Assembly (NCBI RefSeq): GCF_032854445.1
Contig: NC_088297.1
Location: 16,567,127 to 16,631,126 of the forward strand
Direction: 5' to 3'
Length of the DNA stretch: 64,000 nucleotides
Source: Liolophura sinensis
Lineage: Eukaryota; Mollusca; Polyplacophora; Chitonida; Chitonidae
Shown: piece after piece, positions 44,776-57,296 of the stretch
How the letters are laid out: each line of letters begins with the position of its first letter
Numbering within the stretch: the stretch's first letter is position 1
The notes under the pieces: generated by a model
Told to the model about the DNA's origin: nothing
The model's database searches: none
What the model saw: only the letters and a program-made list of their open reading frames with translations
Position numbers and translations under genes: made by a program

Positions 44776-45784
44776 GCGTGTGAATCATGTTCTTCCTGAG
44801 AGTCGAAATCATACTTTAGAGCGAGATTTGCAAGTTACCGGACAGACTTGTGCCCACCTGTAAGTCCGGTTATTGTGAATTGAACTCACGCTGAGAAACG
44901 GGATTTTCGCATCTCATGAACTATACCATCGCCTGGTCATTGTACCGGCTGGCTCGCTAATTACTGGCCTATTTATGGCAATATGTCATGAAGATCAAAT
45001 CTGAGAGAAAATCTGGATACGGATGAAAAAATCAGAGAAAAATGACAAAATAACTAAAATCTTGGTATAACTAATCTAAATGCAGTCCTCTAAACAAGCT
45101 GATACATTCGGGAGAGTAAATGATGGAAGTACGTTAAAGAAATTGTTATTGAGCGCGCTACATCAATTTCTTACCCTTCAAAAGATTATATTTGAACCTC
45201 GGTTACCAAAATTACACCATGCTGGTGTCACTGACGAATAAAACATTTTTATAAGAGTTATTTTAAATTCTTGGTAAATGCTTGATTGCTCTAACTAAAG
45301 ATAGTGGAAATACTGGAAATTCGCTAGCGGCATCATGTTTGATTTGGTGCGGGTTATGCTAATCTGTTGTTGGTGGTAGTTTATTTTCAAGTGTATGGCT
45401 TGATGCATCAGTGATGTGATATTGAGTGATTAGCAAACAGTGTACATGCATGTAGCGTCGTATACGCATTTGTATAAAACGCAGTTCTGCGTACAGTGGG
45501 TTAGAAGCAACGTTTTTATCTAAACCAGTGATAACTCACAGAGCGTCCTTTTGGATATTTTCTATGGTGTTTATGTGACCTTCAGTGATATTGTCCTAAG
45601 CTATACCTGAACATTCCCTAGGTGATGTAATAAAACATTTATACATAGTTTCTAAGCATTTTCAACTCAGACGATATTTTAGAATGCTGTTCGTGAGTAA
45701 TTTTTATAGGCAGCCTCAACAAGTTTGTCCATTTCATAAGTCTAATGATAGGTTTAAGAATGACCCAGAAAAATACATGCCAAC
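44776..45784. other. No recognisable gene
   Basis: 44820-44960 resembles a decayed tRNA-related repeat (gaattgaactcacgctgag, ggctggctcgctaa). The remainder is AT-rich without credible exons. Confidence 0.4.
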
Positions 45785-45965
45785 TTTTGGCAGCAGGCTG
45801 CGGTGCGCGGGCCGCGGAACGCGAACGGTACCGTTCGTATGCGATTTGCACCGTTCTCATGTCATGAACCGCGCAGCGAGAAGTCCGGCTTCCACAACTT
45901 TCAAAGGCGATGTGGCGAACTTAAGTTTCAAGGGCCGGCCACACGGGGTGCGAGTTCTAATCAAA
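45785..45965. other. GC-rich island 2
   Basis: gcgcgggccgcggaacgcga, a palindrome around GAACGGTACCGTTC, and gggccggccacacggggtgc. It shares wording with the block at 42775-42985. It may be a GC-rich element remnant. Confidence 0.4.
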
Positions 45966-46360
45966 ACTTGAGCAAGGAACTTGAATATTCACCCGGTCTC
46001 AATACTTGTCAGACTTTGGGCGATCATTTTACAACTGTATGCGATAGTGTCCACCAATTTTCATTCATTCGTTCACACAGTCCTGAAACGTGAATTAGAA
46101 AACTTGAAAATCATATTTACAATGTCAAGGTGTACATGTGCAACTGGTTTCATCTTTGCTGTATACGGTGATGTCACCTATTTGGGTAATATGGGCGGCA
46201 CCTAGAGGCATTATTTTCCCAGCCCTGAACCCTCTCCCTCTTGATCCTCACTTACTCTCAAGAAACGCTGGTCAAATCACAGACCAGTGAATTGGAGCAG
46301 AGTCGCCCTTATCCGTCCAGAAAATTTAAAGAAAATAATATATATATTTTTTTCAATTTC

Positions 46361-47530
46361 AGGGTTCTTTATGACTGGGGGAGATCGTCGTAAGCTAGAT
46401 ATCTAACAATTTGATGGTTCTTTATGACTGGGGGAGATCGTCGTAAGCTGGATACCTAACAATTTGACGGTTCTTTATGACCGGGGGAGATCGTCGTAAG
46501 CTAGATACCTAACAAACTGACGATTCTTTATGACCGGGGGAGATCGTCGTAAGATAGATATCTAACAATGTGACGGTTCTTTATGACTGGGTGAGATCGT
46601 TGTAAGCTAGATGCCTAACAATTTGACGGTTCTTTATGACTGGGGGATATCGTCGTAAGCTAGATACCTAACAATTTGACGGGGTTTTTTTGACTGGGGG
46701 AGATCGTCATAAGCTGGAAACCTAACAATTTGACGGTTCTTTATGACTGGGGGAGATCGTCGTAAGCTAGATACCTAACAATTTGATGGTTCTTTATGAC
46801 TGGGGGAGATCGTCGTAAGCTGGATACCTGACAATTTGACGGTTCTTTATGACTGGGTGAGATCGTTGTAAGCTAGATGCCTAACAATTTGACGGTTCTT
46901 TATGACTGGGGGATATCGTCGTAAGCTAGATACCTAACAATTTGGCGGGTTTTTTTTGACTGGGGGAGATCGTCATAAGCTGGAAACCTAACAATTTGAC
47001 GGTTCTTTATGACTGGGGGAGATCGTTGTAAGCTAGATACCTAACAATTGGACAGTTCTTTATGACTGGGGGAGATCGTCGTAAGCTAGATACCTAACTT
47101 TTTGACGGTTCTTTATGACTGGGGGAGATTGTCGTAAGCTAGATACATAACAATTTGACGGTTCTTTATGACTGGGGGAGATCGTTGTAAGCTAGATGCC
47201 TAACAATTTGACGGTTCTTTATGACTGGGGGAGATCGTCGTAAGCTAGATACCTAACAATTTGATGGTTTTTTTTATGATTGGGGGAGATCGTCGTAAGC
47301 TAGATACCTAACAATTTGACGGTTCTTTATGACTGGGGGAGATCGTCGTAAGCTAGATACCTAACTTTTTGACGGTTCTTTATGACTGGGGGAGATTGTC
47401 GTAAGCTAGATACATAACAATTTGACGGTTCTTTATGACTGAGGGAGATCGTTGTAAGGTAGATACGCAACAATTTGACGATTCTTTATGACTGGGGGAG
47501 ATCGTCGTAAGCTAGATACCTAACAATGTT
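46361..47530. repeat. 53-bp tandem repeat, ~22 copies
   Basis: Unit TTCTTTATGACTGGGGGAGA + TCGTCGTAAGCTAGATACCT + AACAATTTGACGG. Variants recur in blocks (for example the ggatatcg/gggttttttttgac pair appears twice), showing multi-unit duplication. Confidence 0.95.
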
Positions 47531-48199
47531 CAACTAAATAAATAAAAGAATAAATAAATCAGTAACACAAAGGTGTTTTCAAGTTTCCCATTGAACACGA
47601 TCATGTATTGCTGACCTTCGAGGTCACGTTTTCGAATCAGACTTAATCTCGCCTACAAGTCCAGATTCATTTTTCTTGAAGACAGTTTCACCAAGTGAAG
47701 CAAAATTCTGCTTATGCTGACTTAAGATTAGCCGAAATATAGAGATCTTCAAACTGAAATTCTTATTAATTTTTTTGCCTTTTTCGTTATGCTAAGATGT
47801 TCAGTCGATAATATATGAGGCTGGAAAAGTAGATAAAAAACAGGGTTTTTAATATTTCATTTTACGTGTAACACACCTCCACCCACAAACACATGCAACA
47901 GTATTATTTTGCTCATACTTTCGTAAATTTTCAAGACATAGACGCGATAAACTGTCAATAGGTCTGACTTTATCTCGTTTTCGGGCCATCGAAGCTTGCG
48001 GTCATCTGTGGTTATAAAAATCTTCCGGATTTTGATCTAATCTCGCATTTTGTTTAGAAATGAATTCTCACGCTAAAACCAAGGCAAGGCGATAGGGCAT
48101 CTGCAGTGCTGGGTGCATCAGCCGAGATTTTAGCTATTGTCTTAAATCTCTCCCGTCCTAGGAACATGAGGAACATGAGAGCATTTGATATGTCATGGT
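47531..48199. other. No recognisable feature
   Basis: AT-rich intergenic sequence. Confidence 0.5.
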
Positions 48200-48325
48200 A
48201 TTGTTTATTTATTTATATATTTATTTATTTATTCTATTTATTTATTTATTTATTTCTTTATTTATTTCTTTATTGATTTCTTTATTGATTGATTGATTGA
48301 TTTATTTATTTATTTATTCACATGT
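48200..48325. repeat. TTTA/TTGA-rich microsatellite
   Basis: Interrupted TTTATTTA and TTGATTGA runs with no adjoining SINE body recognised. Confidence 0.85.
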
Positions 48326-50171
48326 ATTTGTACGACTTGACAAATATAAAATATACACGTAGATATCAACATAACGGAAAACAATACATTAAGAAAACAG
48401 ACCCGTTTGACACCTACGTGTACATATATAAACACACAAATAACAGACGCAAAATAAAAGTTAAGGATGGTTGCCTTGACTAGTTAAATGTATTTAATTA
48501 ACTAAGAAATCCCTAATAAGTGCATGTAGCATTAACTTTATGTATGTAAATCTAAACATCACAAACATATTCAGTTTGTATTTATGCTACAGAAATAATT
48601 TATTGGGTTTCATACAATTTTGTTTTTTCAACAATTTGTTTTTTTTATGATGGGTCAAAAAAGTTTCGAATACAAAACCAACATAAGCATGACGTCAATG
48701 GTCTCTAATGGCATTGCTTTCCTGTTTTGATTTAAAGGTTGGTCAGTCGACCGAAATGGGATGCAATTTTTATCTGTTTCTTTATTTTGCGCTGTAGGAG
48801 TTATGTCACTATTTAGAAGAAATGGAGCAGAATTTATCTTTGAAAAGCAGATAACAAAATCAAACTGAAATGTAGAGGATTATTTTGTAACATAAGTTAG
48901 CTTTTACTCTCTATGCGTAATGGAATGAAAACATTTCTCCTTTGATAAATAGCATTGCGAGTCGAATCAAGCTCTGGCTCTCATGACTTGTTCTTTTGTG
49001 TTTTTTTCCCTTTCTGTGAAACGTTTTTTCAGCTACTGTATAGCAGCTACACGTATATATTTCCGATAACAGCTGTATACTTCTGATAGTACAATACTAG
49101 AACGTAATAGGTACCAATTGTTCTCAACTGTGTTCATGACTAAACTTAGGCCTGTATGATTGCTTGTTCGATTCCAGCTCTGACTCGTAAGTCAGCGGCT
49201 GTACGTCAGGAGTATTTGTCATGTCCAATGTATGCAGCGAAATGCCATTTGTCGGTGACAGTTTCCTCACGTAATCTTGTCGGCTTATGTCATTGATTCT
49301 AATCATCTGCACGGATGACGTAAGGAAATTTACAAGGAATGCTGGCACGCATTGGTTATCAATCAAACAGCACAAATAACAATGTTAGCGTGCCAGATAT
49401 CACAGATGGAAAGCTGAACGTCCAGATATTATAGTGAATTACACCACCTTTCTCTAACTTAGAGAGATCCTCCAACTTCATTTTCGCGCTTGAGGACAGC
49501 AATGAAAACCTATTGTGAGATACTTCTGCTTCCAGAAGCAGTCGACCCCTTGGTGCTTTGCATGATTCCGTTCTGGTTGTATACTTATATATCTCCTTAG
49601 TTCTTTGGTGGTTTGTGTTGATGTTTGCTTTGGTAATTAGTCTTGCGACTATTAACATGGAACGTCCATATTGTCTGACGTCTGGTACACAAATATCTGT
49701 TACGGTACATAGATATGTGCAGCAATGTAGACCCATCAGCTAGTGGGGTATGTGGAATTGCTTCACTTCTGTGGACATTTGGAAACAACGCTCTCTGTTC
49801 CCTTAAAATTGTGTCAGAAAAAAAAAACACAAGTGAATCTGAAGCTATTTGCATTCGATTTAAACCGTAGCTTACTGGTCATGCGTGTGTGTGAAAGAGG
49901 CATTGTTCCACTTCTAACCGAATTGTTTAACGTGTTATAGACTGGCGGACAACAATCAATAATTCTTAAGGTCGCGCATTTAAATCGCGCTGAACATCGC
50001 TTTCGTTGCAGACGAATGGGCCTCGACATATGGGATCGGGTGTTCGAATCCAGCTCTCGCTGCTTTGGCTCTTCCTTTAAGTTAAGGAGATTGTCAGGTA
50101 TATGATGAAGTGCTGTGTTTTTCTTAAGGCTTCGTCCGGGTTCCTTTAGTCATAGAATTGAGGAAAGGCTA
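48326..50171. other. No recognisable gene
   Basis: Overlapping frames at 49124-49375, 49359-49736 and 49597-49854 (minus) have no domain, signal peptide or supported splice sites. Confidence 0.4.
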
Positions 50172-50216
50172 AGATTTATTTGATTGGTGTTTTTACGCCG
50201 TAATCAAGAGTATTTC
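50172..50216 (-). repeat. SINE family A tail fragment
   Basis: gatttatttgattggtgttt, tacgccgtaatcaagagtat. Confidence 0.75.
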
Positions 50217-50465
50217 TAAAAGTGGGGACCCTTTCATAAGCCTCAATCATGGGTGGAAATTTTCTCAAAATCATGATTAAAGTAGGAGCCGTTTTATAAA
50301 CATGTATATGAGTCAGAGTTGTAAATTTTCTCACAAACATGGCTTTGAGTAGGAACCTTCTCATAAACAGGTTCTGCCATGCATCAAAATTGTCTCACAA
50401 CCATGGTTATAAGTGAAACCTTCACACAAACCTGGATCATGAATGGCAGTCTTTTCACAAACATC
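50217..50465. repeat. Degenerate ~60-bp tandem repeat, ~4 copies
   Basis: The block ctcataaacatg / ctcacaaacatgg / aggaaccttctcataaacag recurs with similar spacing. It is old and diverged. Confidence 0.55.
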
Positions 50466-50519
50466 ACTCAAACATTTCTACTGATTTAGTCGTACTGGGA
50501 GAAGGATTAATTAAACATA

Positions 50520-50960
50520 TAGGGCCCACTATGTCTTTTTTTTGCGTCAGGGCGATTCCATGCCATAGGTGCTGCACCATTCAAGCATCATGGGGGGGAC
50601 ACAGCAGACATGACATGCTCGCTTCCTCTACGTCGGTACTTGGGAAGGTTTAATAGCAACCTTCGAATGGTCGCAGGATTCCCCCGACCCTGCCCGATTT
50701 CCTCCCACCGAAATGCTGGCTGCCGTTGAAAGCATTGAAATTGAAATATTATTGACTGCGGCGTAAAAAACACAATCAAACAAAAGAATTGCCAGAACTG
50801 GCATTCCACCCAGCTGACGACAGGTCGATCAGTCCTGTTCCCTTGCTCTAGTCTCTTAGCTCTGCGCGCCAAGTGAGACAGCAGTAGGTACATGTACGAT
50901 GTTTGAAGTCTGTGCTATGACCCAATGCGAGTCTCCCTACTTTGAGGCGGACGCTCCAGC
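50520..50960 (-). repeat. SINE family B copy interrupted by SINE A
   Basis: 50520-50630 (gcagggcgattccatgcc-like, agacatgacatgc) and 50787-50960 (cattccacccagctgacgac, cagtcctgttcccttgctct) are the two halves of one SINE B. Confidence 0.7.
50636..50786 (+). repeat. SINE family A nested inside SINE B
   Basis: cgaatggtcgcaggattccc, cgatttcctcccaccgaaat, gactgcggcgtaaaaaacac. The tRNA head is absent. It sits between the halves of the SINE B, so it is younger than that copy. Confidence 0.75.
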
Positions 50961-52638
50961 CAAGTTTTAATGGAAGTTAGATGAAACTCTTAAATAACAA
51001 TCTTTAAACAACGGGTCGACACAAGGAGCCGTTGCCTTCCCATACAAAATAAACGATGTGACAGTTAAGCATTTTGAGTTTGAAGCAGGAACGAATCCAT
51101 TTCATTTCGGTGGTACAATGATCTTGATCATAACTCACGAATGTTTAAACGACATTTCCCCTTTGTCATCACGGGAAAGATCATTAAAGCCATCTGTAAA
51201 ATTAATTAAATGCAGTCAAAGGTTTTGAAATGTAAGATGGGCTGTATGGCCCAAACTTCAATTTGCAATGTACTCCCTTCACCTCACCCTTGTTCTTCCA
51301 AACACTATTTGAGTTATCGTTTACTCACAAGTACATAATAAGAGCTATTCCAGCATTAAAAAACTACGTTCACAGTGCGAAGAACTACAATGCTGACGGT
51401 GGATCAAGTACCTTAATCCCTGTTATATGGCTCAAATAGCCCGCGACGAAATTCAAACGTTCCATTGCCTTTTATTCTCTTGAAACAATCTATTGAAACC
51501 AGTTCCTGTTTTCCGGAAGTATCGGACGGATTTGTATGACACTTTGTGAATAGCAGCAATCCATTTCGTTTTGGTGGTATATTGGATCCAGATCCAGACC
51601 AAGGAAGTTTGAAATCAAACTCTATGAAAACGACTTGTGTACGTAAAAATATCGGTAGTACATACTGTGATGAACATATATAGAGTGCACAAAAGTGCAG
51701 AAGTTCAACTTTCTAACAGTTATGAGTAGTTGTGATACACAGTCGTGTTAAAGAGTATCGTCAACATTGATGACTTTTCTTGTACAGAAGTACTGTACGT
51801 TTTTTCATTTAACCATTGACAAACACGAATCCATTCCACGTTGAATTGAATATGGCATGCGCTAAAAACCACGGCATGATCCAGTACCTGCATAGCCATT
51901 AAATAATCATATAAAATGAGCAGGTGATGAACAGTATCCGCAAATGCGTATCCCCCGATTCTGCGCCACAATGTGACAAACATATTGTGACAATATGCAT
52001 CAAGACGTTGTCTCAAATACACACCATACAAACATTATTTTCAAGTGTTTTCCCTTTTCAACACAAAACTCTTCTGTTCAAATTGTCTCGTCTGACCACG
52101 TCTTGTTACAAGACGGTTATTTTGGAAAGGTTTGAAAATGAGCCCAAGTTCATAAATTCAATAGAACTGAGCATCTTTTAAAAAATAAAAAAAAAACTAT
52201 TCCCGAATGTGGCATCGTGTTACCTATATAAAAACATATTTCGAATAACAGACAAATATAAATCAATGTAAAATGTTTTATGAAAGTCGCCCTTCACCTG
52301 TAAATACCCACACAAATCCGACAGACACGGATGTGATGGGAAAATACAAATACACATATTAATCAATAAAAGATGAAACAATTTAAATTAAGCATGAAAT
52401 ATTTTATTGTAAGATATACCTTTTATAACAAAGAACAGTGACATGACTCGACTCTACAAAAATTTGTCAGTCTTAATTTTTAATTTAAACAATTTTTCAA
52501 ACATAGAACATAAAATCAATTGCATACTTAATGTTACAACAGATACAAATAACAAAGACATAATATAACTCCTACGCATGTGCCCCTACAGTTGTAAAAC
52601 AATTATTTGTGTGATAGCTGGAGAATGGTATACGATGT
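50961..52638. other. No recognisable gene
   Basis: The frame at 51720-52031 (minus) and others lack domains and splice support. Confidence 0.45.
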
Positions 52639-52948
52639 CCTTTTCTTATACCGTCAAGTACTATACTGCCGTTATCTGAACCAAATATAACAGGCTTCTG
52701 TTATAATTCCTTCTGCCTTTTCTTATACCGTCAAGTACTATTTTGCCGTTATCTGAACCAAATATAACAGGCTTCTGATATAATTCCTTCTGCCTTTTCT
52801 TATACCGTCAAGTACTATATTGCCGTTATCTGAACCAAATATAACAGGCTTCTGTTATAATTCATTCTGCCTTTTCTTATACCGTCAAGTACTATACTGC
52901 CGTTATCTGAACCAAATATAACAGGCTTCTGTCATAATTCCTTCTGCC
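52639..52948. repeat. 77-bp tandem repeat, 4 copies
   Basis: Unit CCTTTTCTTATACCGTCAAG... through AACAGGCTTCTGTTATAATT + CCTTCTG, nearly identical between copies. Confidence 0.95.
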
Positions 52949-53480
52949 TTTTCTTCGTTTCCGTGTCTTTCTCTTTAATGTTTTTGTTTGGCATGTGTGG
53001 TGTTAGATGTTTGTGTTTTACGGACATCATGAAAGTGCAGTTACTGTTGTCTTATGCCCATCGCTTTATACCGCCTTACATAGGGCTTAGACATAACATC
53101 CTACACCGTTGTTACAGTCCTTCTGCCTTTTCTTCGTTTCCGTGTCTTTCTCTTTAATGTTTTTGTTTGGCATGTGTGGTGTTAGATGTTTGTGTTTTAC
53201 GGACATCATGAAAGTGCAGTTACTGTTGTCTTATGCCCATCGCTTTATACCGCCTTACATAGGGCTTAGACATAACATCCTACACCGTTGTTACAGTCCT
53301 TCTGCCTTTTCTTCGTTTCCGTGTCTTTCTCTTTAATGTTTTTGTTTGGCATGTGTGGTGTTAGATGTTTGTGTTTTACGGACATCATGAAAGTGCAGTT
53401 ACTGTTGTCTTATGCCCATCGCTTTATACCGCCTTACATAGGGCTTAGACATAACATCCTACACCGTTGTTACAGTCCAT
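52944..53480. repeat. 179-bp tandem repeat, 3 near-identical copies
   Basis: Unit CCTTCTGCCTTTTCTTCGTT... to ...CACCGTTGTTACAGT. The copies look essentially identical, so the array is young. 179 is not a multiple of three, so the repeated open frames inside it are not a coding repeat. The unit shares its first ~16 bases with the 77-bp unit next door. Confidence 0.95.
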
Positions 53481-53654
53481 GGCAGGTATGCAAGATCTGG
53501 TATCCGTGTCAATGGTTGTGAACACGTACGGGTCTTGGGAAAGGCTGCAACAGACAAATTGTCACATATCAGGAGAAAGTAGCAAAAATATCTGTTATTA
53601 GTTCCTCTTAACGGTTCTGTCTACTGACTTTATTCTCGAAGAGAATTATTCGCT

Positions 53655-53870
53655 GTAACTTTAGACTAAAAAAACGTCATCTGTTCATTTTAACAGAAAG
53701 TCTGTTGCCGGAGTGATGCTAGAAAATATTCTGTTAATATAACACAATATTCTGTCATATTCAGCATAATATCCCGTTAGTCTAATAGAATGTTTATGTT
53801 GGACAATAGAATACATCACTCAGACAAAAAAACCTTTTGTTAAAATTAACACATTAATTTTGTCATTGTA
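53655..53870. mobile_element. MITE-like palindromic element (copy 3)
   Basis: TTTTAACAGAAAGTCTGTTG, gagtgatgctag, GAATACATCACTCAGAC, then TTTTGTTAAAATTAACAC. Confidence 0.65.
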
Positions 53871-54554
53871 CCAAATAAGCATTGTAGACACCAGAAGCAG
53901 TATCTTAGAAGTAAGACATCTTTCAAACTACGTTGACCTTGATTTCAAGGCTAATTTTAATAGATATTTAATTAGAGTCACAACTCTTGAAACGGTGACC
54001 GTTGACCTTATACACATGTGAACACATAGACGGGAGAGGGAAGAGTGGGCGCTCTTTTCGACCGAAACAAACAACCTATACATGTAGTTGGACCCTGAAT
54101 TCTTCAGTTTCTGGAGATAATTATTCATATATCGATGTAGTTACTTCGGTGGCTGTCTACTGCTACGACGTGTAACCTTTCAGTACAGCAACGTTCACAG
54201 ATTGGCCACCACTGATTCACAGATTGGCCACCACTGGAGTCATACTTTTTACCTGTTTTTCTATTTTTTCAGCCCTGGAGTCTCTTCACAACCAATCGCA
54301 AATAAGTAACAAGACTTGTTGGCAGAGGATCAATAGGGTATGCTTTATGGTAAGCCGCTTTGGTATTTATTCTTTAATTACGCTTAAGTGCATAAGAGTT
54401 GTACATATGTCAAATTGCTGCAAACCGAGGTGCAAATATTTATGGACATATCTGAAAATTTGGCTTTATTTGGACACATCTAGCAAACGTTTGTGCAAAA
54501 CACAAGTACTGCTCTGCACATTAGCGTAAATCAAAGTTAGTCGAAAATTAGTCG
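53871..54554. other. No recognisable feature
   Basis: A 101-codon plus-strand frame at 54224-54529 has a hydrophobic N-terminus but no conserved motif. A 23-bp direct repeat (gattcacagattggccacca) lies at 54195-54235. Confidence 0.4.
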
Positions 54555-54612
54555 TATAAGCGAACTATTTTTTAGTATGGCGTACAACGCCAATCAAATA
54601 AATAAATGAATA
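54555..54612 (+). repeat. SINE family A 3' fragment
   Basis: agtatggcgtacaacgccaa, then tcaaataaataaatgaat. Confidence 0.8.
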
Positions 54613-55465
54613 CATTAGAACTCCACATGTGTTAATCAGTCTTTCTCTGCACTAAGATTGAACATTTCTCCTCAAGAGAGCAAGGTCACTCTACGATGCC
54701 AGTTATAATGTCGCGTGTTTTAAAATTGTTTTCTGCACGATATGGCTGAAATATCACTGCACTGGAATTAAGCCATAATCATTCATTCATTCATTCATTC
54801 ATTTAATTTTGTACAGTGTGTTGCACTTCACTTCGGGAAAACGTCATAGAATTGCGTTTATTCTTGGAAACAAATTTTCCACATATGTAGAATGAAGGTT
54901 TATTTGTATAATTCTTTTACACATATATCTAAAACGTTTCTGCGCTTATTAATATTTCTACATACATGTATTTACAAATAATTAGCACGTAGGCACAACA
55001 GAATTTCAAGCTCGCATGTATGAAGAGTTTTGTTTATGTATAGTAAACACTTAGTTTACGTGTGCTCAAAAGAACTGGACATGTGCATAATAGCAATTTC
55101 CACACTAGCAATCAAAAGCACGCACTTCACCAATCCTTCCTTTTGCATTGATGTATAATTAGAAGGCAAGGAGCAAACCTGCGACCTTCTGTGCTGTTGT
55201 CCACCTTGACATACAGCATAGATAGTATTATGTCAGAAAAATAGTATCGAATACCAAAAATACGATGTTTTTGAACAAAAGTGCTGGACCTCATGCAAAG
55301 AGCTTGTACACATGTACAATCTAGCTTTATATCTTTTTAAGCTACAAGACCAAAATCTAGCTACTAATTAGTTATTTTTCCTTTTATTATAATTTTGAAA
55401 AAAATCATGTTGGTATATAACAGAAATGGTATATTGGAAAAAAAACAGTTTTTAAACTGCATACA
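54613..55465. other. No recognisable feature
   Basis: AT-rich sequence with an (ATTC)n run at 54781-54803. Confidence 0.5.
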
Positions 55466-55735
55466 ACCCGGGCGGGGTCATGCGAAAGAAATGGTACTTG
55501 TTGCTGCGTCACAATTCTCTTGTCACTGAGAGGTTAGAGCAACGCCACAGGACTGGTTGGCCCCTGGGTGGGGTGTCATGTATGGTGTCTTTGGCATGAT
55601 ATTTCACTCGCCCTACCACAAGAAGGCAGAGTATATGTGCCCATACAAATGACTTCTCCTCGTCATATGACTGGAAAATTGTTAAATACAACGCAAAACC
55701 ACAAGCATTCGTTCATCCATTCATTTAAACTATCA
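55466..55735 (+). repeat. SINE family B copy
   Basis: B-box-side AACCCGGGCGGGGTCATGCG, gaaatggtacttgttgctgc, ctggtgtctttggcatgata-like body, gttaaatacaacgcaaaacc and a (CATT)n tail. Confidence 0.8.
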
Positions 55736-56425
55736 ATCTATCAAACTATCAAACTATTATAAACTATATATCCCCACATAAAACCGAAAAATTAAAACAA
55801 ATTGGTCACATGGACAACGTGTTTCTTTCTTCCGCAAATTATTCAGGCCACGACTTCTTATGCCTTCCCCTGTAACTGACCGTACGTTTGTCTGCATGGT
55901 TCAATACTGTGTGATCGGCAAGCTCTCATCTCCTGTGACCAACACTAGAAAGATCACTTCTTAAACATGACTTGCTTTCATGCGCGGTAACAAGAGTTCA
56001 TGTGACTGAACCTTAAAACATGGGTTATACTTACAAAGAATATATCCAACATCCCGCAATCTCGGTGTTCACTGGGCACGTAGCAACAGGCCGACCTGAT
56101 CGGAACCCGATCAATGGAAATCGCTCAATTGTAAAGTTTCCGAGACATGTAGGCACACAAGTGGCTACTGCCTGTTCAGATCAATCAGAAATTGTCTTAA
56201 TTAGTTAATTTTTAAACAGTATTTTGTATTTTGTTTTTATTTCTTACTAGAACCAACATTTAAATGTATGTACACATATACGTGTATAAACTCATAACAG
56301 AAATTTGTATCATTTATTTGTCAGTTGTACACTCTGCAACAACTTTCGGTTTACACTTCCTCACGTTTGCTCATCACACACTGTTACCAAACAGACATTC
56401 ATGTTGAAAAAACTAAGGCCGGGAC
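55736..56425. other. No recognisable feature
   Basis: Short frames only, with no supporting signals. Confidence 0.5.
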
Positions 56426-56674
56426 TACTCTCAAAAACAATCTGTTAAATTAAACATAAAGTCTGTTGTCTAAGCGATGCTGGAATGTATTCTGTTATTG
56501 CAACAGATTATTCTGTTAAACATAACACACATATTCTTTTAATTCAACATAAAGAGTCTATTAGAATATCATGTTGAACATGACAGAATATTGTGTTATA
56601 ACAACAAATGCATTTTAGCACCACTCAAACAACACACTTTCTGTTAAAATTATAGGTTAATTTTTTGGAGTGTA
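56426..56674. mobile_element. MITE-like palindromic element (copy 4)
   Basis: Best-preserved copy. The left end TACTCTCAAAAACAATCTGT is mirrored by the right end (reverse complement TACACTCCAAAAAATTAACC), with AAAGTCTGTTGTCTAAGCGA inside. Confidence 0.7.
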
Positions 56675-57296
56675 CGTTATAACGATTAATTTGAACAGAA
56701 AACATTATTACAATAACGTTACTAAAAAATGTACCCCTCACCCCTCATTTTTTCATATACCTAAAGAAGCATAAAACATGCATCATTGGAACTGATCAGA
56801 ATTAAGTGTTAAATAATATCGTTAAACACGTTTGAATTAACGCAATTACATTTTGTTGCTCAGATATTTTAATCTCGGAAAAAATGATACATATGGTATT
56901 TTGCGAAATCTGGTTATGTAACTCAGCATGTAAACGGAGTGAAAACCATCCACGTCCATTCTTAATAAATGCCTCGGAACACGGCGTCAAATGATCCCCG
57001 CCCTTTATATGTCACATTTCTTTTGACTGCACTTTTTCTCGCACAGAGACTCATAATACTGGACTGAATTTCTTTCTGTGACTTGTTGATAGGCTAGTCT
57101 CGGTACACACGGTTTATATTTGCAATTGTATGCCTGTACACTTGTATTTGTATACTTGTATTCGTATCCCTGTATACCTGACTAGGATATAGCCGATCAA
57201 CTTGACTCTGTACACGTGCGACTTCCTCCTATCCCCTCCCCCCACCTCCCTCCACAACCACCACTTCACCTTTCCTCCATCTGAAAGCTGGCACTT
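56675..57296. other. No recognisable feature
   Basis: AT-rich, then C-rich near 57230-57260. This is the 3' flank of the Cys-rich gene. Confidence 0.45.

Noticed and set aside
52963-53521. Three overlapping 64-77-codon frames with a hydrophobic N-terminus
   Set aside because: They are generated by the 179-bp tandem repeat. The period is not a multiple of three and there is no splice or start context.
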